A stretch of 64,000 nucleotides of DNA, taken from the NCBI GenBank assembly GCA_947630925.1, contig CANRJM010000001.1, forward strand, positions 186,001 to 250,000, written 5' to 3'. Below are positions 60,419 to 64,000 of the stretch, one piece after another; position 1 is the first letter of the stretch; the number at the start of each line of letters is the position of its first letter. The notes under the pieces were generated by a model, which saw nothing but the letters and a program-made list of their open reading frames with translations, was not told the origin of the DNA and did not search any database. A program made the position numbers and the translations under genes. This stretch comes from an uncultured Lachnospiraceae bacterium (GTDB taxonomy: Bacteria; Bacillota; Clostridia; Lachnospirales; Lachnospiraceae).

Positions 60419-60447
60419 ATCAGGTACAGCAGTATCTGATTTTTTTG
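60419..60447 (+). terminator. Riboswitch-controlled terminator upstream of mntP
   Basis: Nine-base-pair stem (60419-60427 with 60432-60440, one G-T wobble), loop AGCA, followed directly by six more T. It lies between the aptamer and the ribosome site, the expected place for an expression platform: Mn2+ binding should favour read-through. Confidence 0.8.
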
Positions 60448-60503
60448 TGGAAAATTGTCGCGGGAAAGTACCTCTTTTTCGAAAAGAATTGGGAGGAATA
60501 TTT

Positions 60504-61079
60504 ATGGGAATGATGGAATTACTGCTGATTGCAGTCGGCTTGTCAATGGATGCATTTGCAGTTGCCGTTTGTAAGGGGCTTGCCATGCCAAAGCTGCAGA
60601 TCAGGAATGCTGTTATCATTGCTTTCTTTTTTGGGGGCTTTCAGGCGTTTATGCCTTGGCTTGGCTGGCTTCTGGGCTCTCGCTTTCAGGAATATATTGT
60701 GGATTTTGACCACTGGATTGCTTTTTGCCTGCTTGCCTTTATTGGCGGACAGATGATATGGGAGAGCCGGAAGGAGAAAAGGGAGGTTATGGAACAGGAG
60801 GATGCGTTAAGGCTCCGACAGCTTTTTCTGCTTGCAGTTGCTACCAGTATTGATGCGCTCGCCGTTGGGATTACATTTGCGCTTTTACCGGGAACAAATA
60901 TTGGGATGTCTGTTCTGCTGATTGGCATGACGACCTTTTTGCTTTCCATTGCGGGCGTCTTTGTGGGATTTTGTTTTGGGAGCAGATATGAGAAGAAGGC
61001 GCAGATTGCCGGGGGCATGATTCTGATCGTATTGGGAATCAAGATTCTGTTAGAGCATTTGGGGGTATTATCGTTTTAA
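60504..61079 (+). CDS. mntP: Manganese efflux pump MntP
   Basis: 191 residues, close to the E. coli protein length. The ATG at 60504 has GGGAGGA six bases upstream and lies just past the leader terminator. Six transmembrane segments and the duplicated signature: LLIAVGLSMDAFAVAVCKG (first half) and LFLLAVATSIDALAVGITFA (second half) with the metal-binding Asp in each. It exports Mn2+ across the membrane. Regulation through the riboswitch means it is induced by excess manganese. Confidence 0.96.
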   Translation: MGMMELLLIAVGLSMDAFAVAVCKGLAMPKLQIRNAVIIAFFFGGFQAFMPWLGWLLGSRFQEYIVDFDHWIAFCLLAFIGGQMIWESRKEKREVMEQEDALRLRQLFLLAVATSIDALAVGITFALLPGTNIGMSVLLIGMTTFLLSIAGVFVGFCFGSRYEKKAQIAGGMILIVLGIKILLEHLGVLSF

Positions 61080-61124
61080 TCCCCGCATATAGATTGTATC
61101 GAGGAAGAAAGAGGAGAGATAGCT

Positions 61125-62060
61125 ATGGATTATGTATTATTAGTGATTGGTTTTATTTTGTTGATTAAGGGAGCGGACTTTTTTGTAGAAGGAAGTTCAA
61201 GCGTTGCAAAACGTCTGCGCGTTCCGTCTTTCATTATCGGAATGACGATTGTGGCGATGGGTACAAGCCTGCCGGAGTGTTCTGTCAGCGTCAGTGCGGC
61301 CCTGGCTAAAGCAAATGAGTTAGCGGTCAGTAATGCGGTTGGTTCCAATATTTTTAATTTGTTGATGGTATGCGGCGTCTGCGCATTGTTTTGCCCGCTG
61401 ACGGTACAGAAATCTACTTTGAAAAGGGAATTTCCGTTTTCTGTTATGATTGCCTTACTCTTAATGGCCTTTGGCGGGACGGAGATGTTTGTAAGCCGTT
61501 TGGAGGGCTGTATTTTACTCCTTTTGTTTCTTTTCTTTATTTTCTGGATGCTCTGGTCTGCTCGCAAGGCAAGGGAAGCGGAGAAAATGCAGGAGGATGA
61601 GGAGTATAAAATTCTTCCGTTGTGGAAGTGTTTGTTTTATATTGTCGGAGGTATTGCGGCGATTGTTGCCGGGGGCAGATTGGTTGTCAATTCAGCGTCG
61701 GATATTGCGGCTTTCTTTGGGTTATCACAAAATCTGATTGGCCTGACGATTGTTGCCTGCGGCACAAGCCTTCCGGAGCTTGTCACATCTGTAGTCGCAG
61801 CAAGAAAAAATGAAGTGGACATGGCGCTTGGCAATGTGATTGGTTCCAACATTTTTAATATCCTTTTTGTTTTGGGGATTGCGGCAGCCATTTCCCCGAT
61901 AACTTTTGTGGGGGAAAATATCATTGATATATTTGTACTGCTAGTTACCAGCCTGTTAATCTGGCTGTTTGGATGGAGCCAAAAAAAGCTGGTGCGCTGG
62001 GAGGGCGTTGTAATGCTTGCTGTTTATGTGGGATATGTTATTTACATCTGCAGGAGATAA
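61125..62060 (+). CDS. Calcium/sodium antiporter family (CaCA) protein
   Basis: 311 residues, ATG after AGGAGAG. Ten hydrophobic segments in two halves, each with the alpha-repeat: MGTSLPECSVSVSAAL plus SNAVGSNIFNLL, and CGTSLPELVTSVVAARKNE plus GNVIGSNIFNIL. This is the YrbG/NCX-type K+-independent cation exchanger. It removes Ca2+ or another divalent cation in exchange for Na+ or H+. It follows mntP by 45 bases, so co-transcription and a joint cation-efflux response are likely. Confidence 0.93.
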   Translation: MDYVLLVIGFILLIKGADFFVEGSSSVAKRLRVPSFIIGMTIVAMGTSLPECSVSVSAALAKANELAVSNAVGSNIFNLLMVCGVCALFCPLTVQKSTLKREFPFSVMIALLLMAFGGTEMFVSRLEGCILLLLFLFFIFWMLWSARKAREAEKMQEDEEYKILPLWKCLFYIVGGIAAIVAGGRLVVNSASDIAAFFGLSQNLIGLTIVACGTSLPELVTSVVAARKNEVDMALGNVIGSNIFNILFVLGIAAAISPITFVGENIIDIFVLLVTSLLIWLFGWSQKKLVRWEGVVMLAVYVGYVIYICRR

Positions 62061-62089
62061 TTTGGTGTAAAAAGAATCCACATCCCCTC

Positions 62090-62118
62090 TTGACTTTTAA
62101 AAAAAAGCGTATTATGAT
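62090..62118 (+). promoter_or_regulatory. Sigma-A promoter of htpG
   Basis: TTGACT, 17 bases, TATGAT, 16 bases ahead of the CIRCE element. Transcription should start near 62125. Confidence 0.82.
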
Positions 62119-62133
62119 AGGTAACATAGATTG

Positions 62134-62160
62134 TTAGCACTCAATCAAGATGATTGCTAA
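62134..62160 (+). promoter_or_regulatory. CIRCE element (HrcA operator) of htpG
   Basis: TTAGCACTC, nine bases, GATTGCTAA. The consensus right half is GAGTGCTAA, so there is one mismatch. Its place just after the promoter means HrcA would block transcription and relief would follow heat shock. Confidence 0.85.
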
Positions 62161-62195
62161 CTACAATAATAATAAAACAGGCAGGAGGATGAAAA

Positions 62196-64000
62196 ATGCA
62201 GAGTAGAACAGGTAGTTTGTCAATTGAATCTGAAAATATGTTTCCGATCATTAAAAAGTGGCTCTATTCCGACCACGATATTTTTATCCGTGAGTTGATT
62301 TCGAATGGCTGCGATGCAATTACAAAGTTAAAGAAGTTAGAGATTATGGGAGAGTATGCTTTCCCGGAGGATTATAAGGCGGAGATTCAGGTAGTGGTTG
62401 ATCCGGAGGAAAAGACCATTTCGTTTACCGATACCGGTATTGGTATGACGGAAGAGGAAGTCAGCGAATATATCAATCAGGTGGCGTTTTCCGGAGCTAC
62501 GGCTTTTCTGGAAAAATATAAGGATAAGACGAACGAGGAACAGATTATCGGTCATTTTGGACTCGGTTTTTATTCTGCTTTTATGGTAGCCGACCGTGTG
62601 ACAATTGATACTTTGTCATGGCAGGAGGGTGCAGAGGCTGTCCACTGGGAGTCAGAAGGCGGTATCAAATTTGAAATGTCAGACGGCACAAAAGATGTGA
62701 TTGGTACGACGATTACGTTGTATTTATCAGAGGACAGCTTAGAGTTTTCCAATGAGTTCCGTGTCCGTGAAGTGTTAAATAAGTATTGTTCTTTTATGCC
62801 GGTAGAGATTTTCCTGTCAAAAGCAAATGCAGAACAGGAATATGAGACAATAGACGCAGAGGATCTGCGTGATGATGATGTTGTTGTAGAAAATATCGTA
62901 GAAGAAGCCAAGACGGAGGAACGCGAGAATGAGAATGGAGAGAAGGAAGTTGTAGAGATTTCTCCGCGGAAGGAAAAGGTTAAGATTAACAAGCGTCCGG
63001 TGTCTGTCAGCGATACGATGCCGCTTTGGCTGAAACATCCCAATGATTGCACGGATGAGGAATACAGGGAATTTTACCGCAAGGTATTCAACGATTATAA
63101 AGAACCGCTCTTCTGGATTCATCTGAACATGGATTATCCGTTTAACTTAAAAGGAATTTTGTATTTCCCGAAAGTAAATACAGAGTATGATAATCTGGAA
63201 GGCGTAATCAAGCTGTACAACAATCAGGTATTTATTGCAGATAATATTAAAGAAGTGATTCCAGAGTTTTTAATGCTCTTAAAGGGTGTGATTGACTGTC
63301 CTGACCTTCCATTAAATGTTTCCCGAAGCGCTCTGCAGAATGACGGATTTGTGAAAAAAATCTCAGATTATATTACAAAGAAAGTTGCCGATAAACTGTC
63401 CGGTATGTATAAGGTAGACCGGGAGAATTATGAAAAGTATTGGGAAGATATCAGTCCGTTTATTAAATACGGCTGCTTGAAGGATGAGAAGTTTAAGGAG
63501 AAAATGGAGGAATTCCTGATCTTTAAAAATCTGGAGGACAAGTATATTACCCTGCCGGAATATGTAGAAGCAAGGAAGAAAGCAGAGGGGGCTCCTGCTG
63601 ACGAGACAGAGGAGAAGGAGACTGCTTGCGAAGCAAAGGAAGAGACAGAAGAAAAGACAGATTCGGAAGCAGACACGTCGGATGGCGAAACCGAAGAAGC
63701 GCCGACAACGGTATATTATGTTACCGATATGCAGCAGCAGAGCCAATATGTCAATCTGTTCCGGGAGCAGGGAATTGACGCTGTCATTTTAAGGCATACG
63801 ATTGACCAGCCATTTATTACAATGTTAGAGCAGGGTGCTCTGAAGGTAAAATTCCAGCGTATCGATTCTGATTTGAACGATACCATGACAGAGGAAGCGG
63901 ATGCCGATACCCTGAAAGAGCAGACAGAAGCTTTGACGGAAATCTTTAGAAAAGCGCTTGGCAAGGAGCAGTTAGAGGTCAAGGTAGAGAAACTGAAGAA
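62196..64000 (+). CDS. htpG: Chaperone HtpG (Hsp90), 3' end outside window
   Basis: About 601 codons are visible; the frame is open at the window edge. ATG at 62196 follows GGAGGATGAA. The GHKL ATP-binding domain shows ELISNGCDAITKLKK (Asn, Asp), DTGIGM and GHFGLGFYSAFMVADR. It is followed by the middle domain (WIHLNMDYPFNLKGI, LNVSRSALQND, KKISDYI). A Glu/Thr-rich insert (about residues 461-505) separates the middle domain from the C-terminal part. Bacterial HtpG is about 620-680 residues, so only the last part is missing. ATP-dependent folding chaperone, controlled by the upstream CIRCE element. Confidence 0.95.
   Translation, partial: MQSRTGSLSIESENMFPIIKKWLYSDHDIFIRELISNGCDAITKLKKLEIMGEYAFPEDYKAEIQVVVDPEEKTISFTDTGIGMTEEEVSEYINQVAFSGATAFLEKYKDKTNEEQIIGHFGLGFYSAFMVADRVTIDTLSWQEGAEAVHWESEGGIKFEMSDGTKDVIGTTITLYLSEDSLEFSNEFRVREVLNKYCSFMPVEIFLSKANAEQEYETIDAEDLRDDDVVVENIVEEAKTEERENENGEKEVVEISPRKEKVKINKRPVSVSDTMPLWLKHPNDCTDEEYREFYRKVFNDYKEPLFWIHLNMDYPFNLKGILYFPKVNTEYDNLEGVIKLYNNQVFIADNIKEVIPEFLMLLKGVIDCPDLPLNVSRSALQNDGFVKKISDYITKKVADKLSGMYKVDRENYEKYWEDISPFIKYGCLKDEKFKEKMEEFLIFKNLEDKYITLPEYVEARKKAEGAPADETEEKETACEAKEETEEKTDSEADTSDGETEEAPTTVYYVTDMQQQSQYVNLFREQGIDAVILRHTIDQPFITMLEQGALKVKFQRIDSDLNDTMTEEADADTLKEQTEALTEIFRKALGKEQLEVKVEKLK

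Noticed and set aside
60321..60503. A longer mntP reading frame starting at 60321.
   Set aside because: The extra 61 codons run through the riboswitch and its terminator; MntP homology and a good ribosome site start at 60504.
1..64000. CRISPR arrays, tRNA/rRNA genes, insertion sequences, prophage genes, origins.
   Set aside because: None of their sequence features were noticed on reading both strands; absence cannot be fully proved without a search.

Overview
The window looks like chromosome from a motile, gut-type Lachnospiraceae (Clostridia). Base composition is moderately AT-rich, Shine-Dalgarno sites are strong GGAGG types, and the housekeeping block (rel, metallo-hydrolase, hemZ, HD-GYP, aspS, leuS) has a gene content and order I associate with that family. 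No tRNA, rRNA, CRISPR array, transposase or prophage gene was seen. About two thirds of the window (1-41,158, and again 43,445-46,324) is surface-glycan biosynthesis.

Layout. (1) 1-8,290: flagellin/surface nonulosonate module with two tandem Maf (DUF115) glycosyltransferases, a GT2, a NeuA-HAD fusion, a NeuB-SAF-cupin protein, then a CDP-glycerol transferase and TagD. (2) 8,334-11,107, minus strand: a class V aminotransferase, a small sugar/choline-phosphate-type nucleotidyltransferase and a methyltransferase under one promoter, ended by a terminator. (3) 11,228-11,786, minus: a Phd/RelE-type toxin-antitoxin pair. (4) 12,154-16,391: an O-antigen ligase/polymerase (minus), a GntR regulator and an undecaprenyl-phosphate sugar transferase. 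(5) 16,539-25,475: tailoring and glycosyltransferase genes (a sulfatase-fold protein, LicD, GT2s, a GT10 fucosyltransferase). Six consecutive genes here carry, at one end or alone, the same Rossmann-like 'IWGAG/IYGMG' domain. (6) 25,489-41,158: nucleotide-sugar synthesis. A CDP branch (RfbF, RfbG, RfbH, two reductases, a ThDP enzyme) and a GDP branch (ManA, mutase, ManC, Gmd, Fcl-like) are interleaved. Two different PLP enzymes carry His instead of the Schiff-base Lys, so two 3,6-dideoxyhexoses are predicted. A class I aminotransferase in this block is cut by an in-frame TGA.

(7) 41,310-46,324: CheV, a subtilisin-like protease (minus) and two CDP-glycerol-transferase paralogues. (8) 46,427-58,132: a small acidic protein, a membrane-anchored C39-like peptidase, the (p)ppGpp synthetase/hydrolase, MBL hydrolase, HemZ, HD-GYP protein, AspS, PAP2 phosphatase, a 54-residue coiled-coil protein and LeuS. 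(9) 58,215-64,000: an EAL c-di-GMP phosphodiesterase (minus), MntP behind a yybP-ykoY-type manganese riboswitch with a visible terminator, a Ca2+/Na+ antiporter-like protein, and the 5' part of htpG behind a sigma-A promoter and a CIRCE (HrcA) operator.

Together the glycan genes can be read as one large assembly line. A sugar-1-phosphate transferase starts the lipid-linked unit. GT2 and GT10 enzymes extend it with CDP- and GDP-deoxysugars. LicD, CDP-glycerol transferases and the sulfatase-fold protein add phosphate-linked groups. The Wzy/WaaL-type protein polymerises or ligates. Maf proteins put nonulosonate on flagellin. All functional statements rest on recognised motifs and context; no database search was run.
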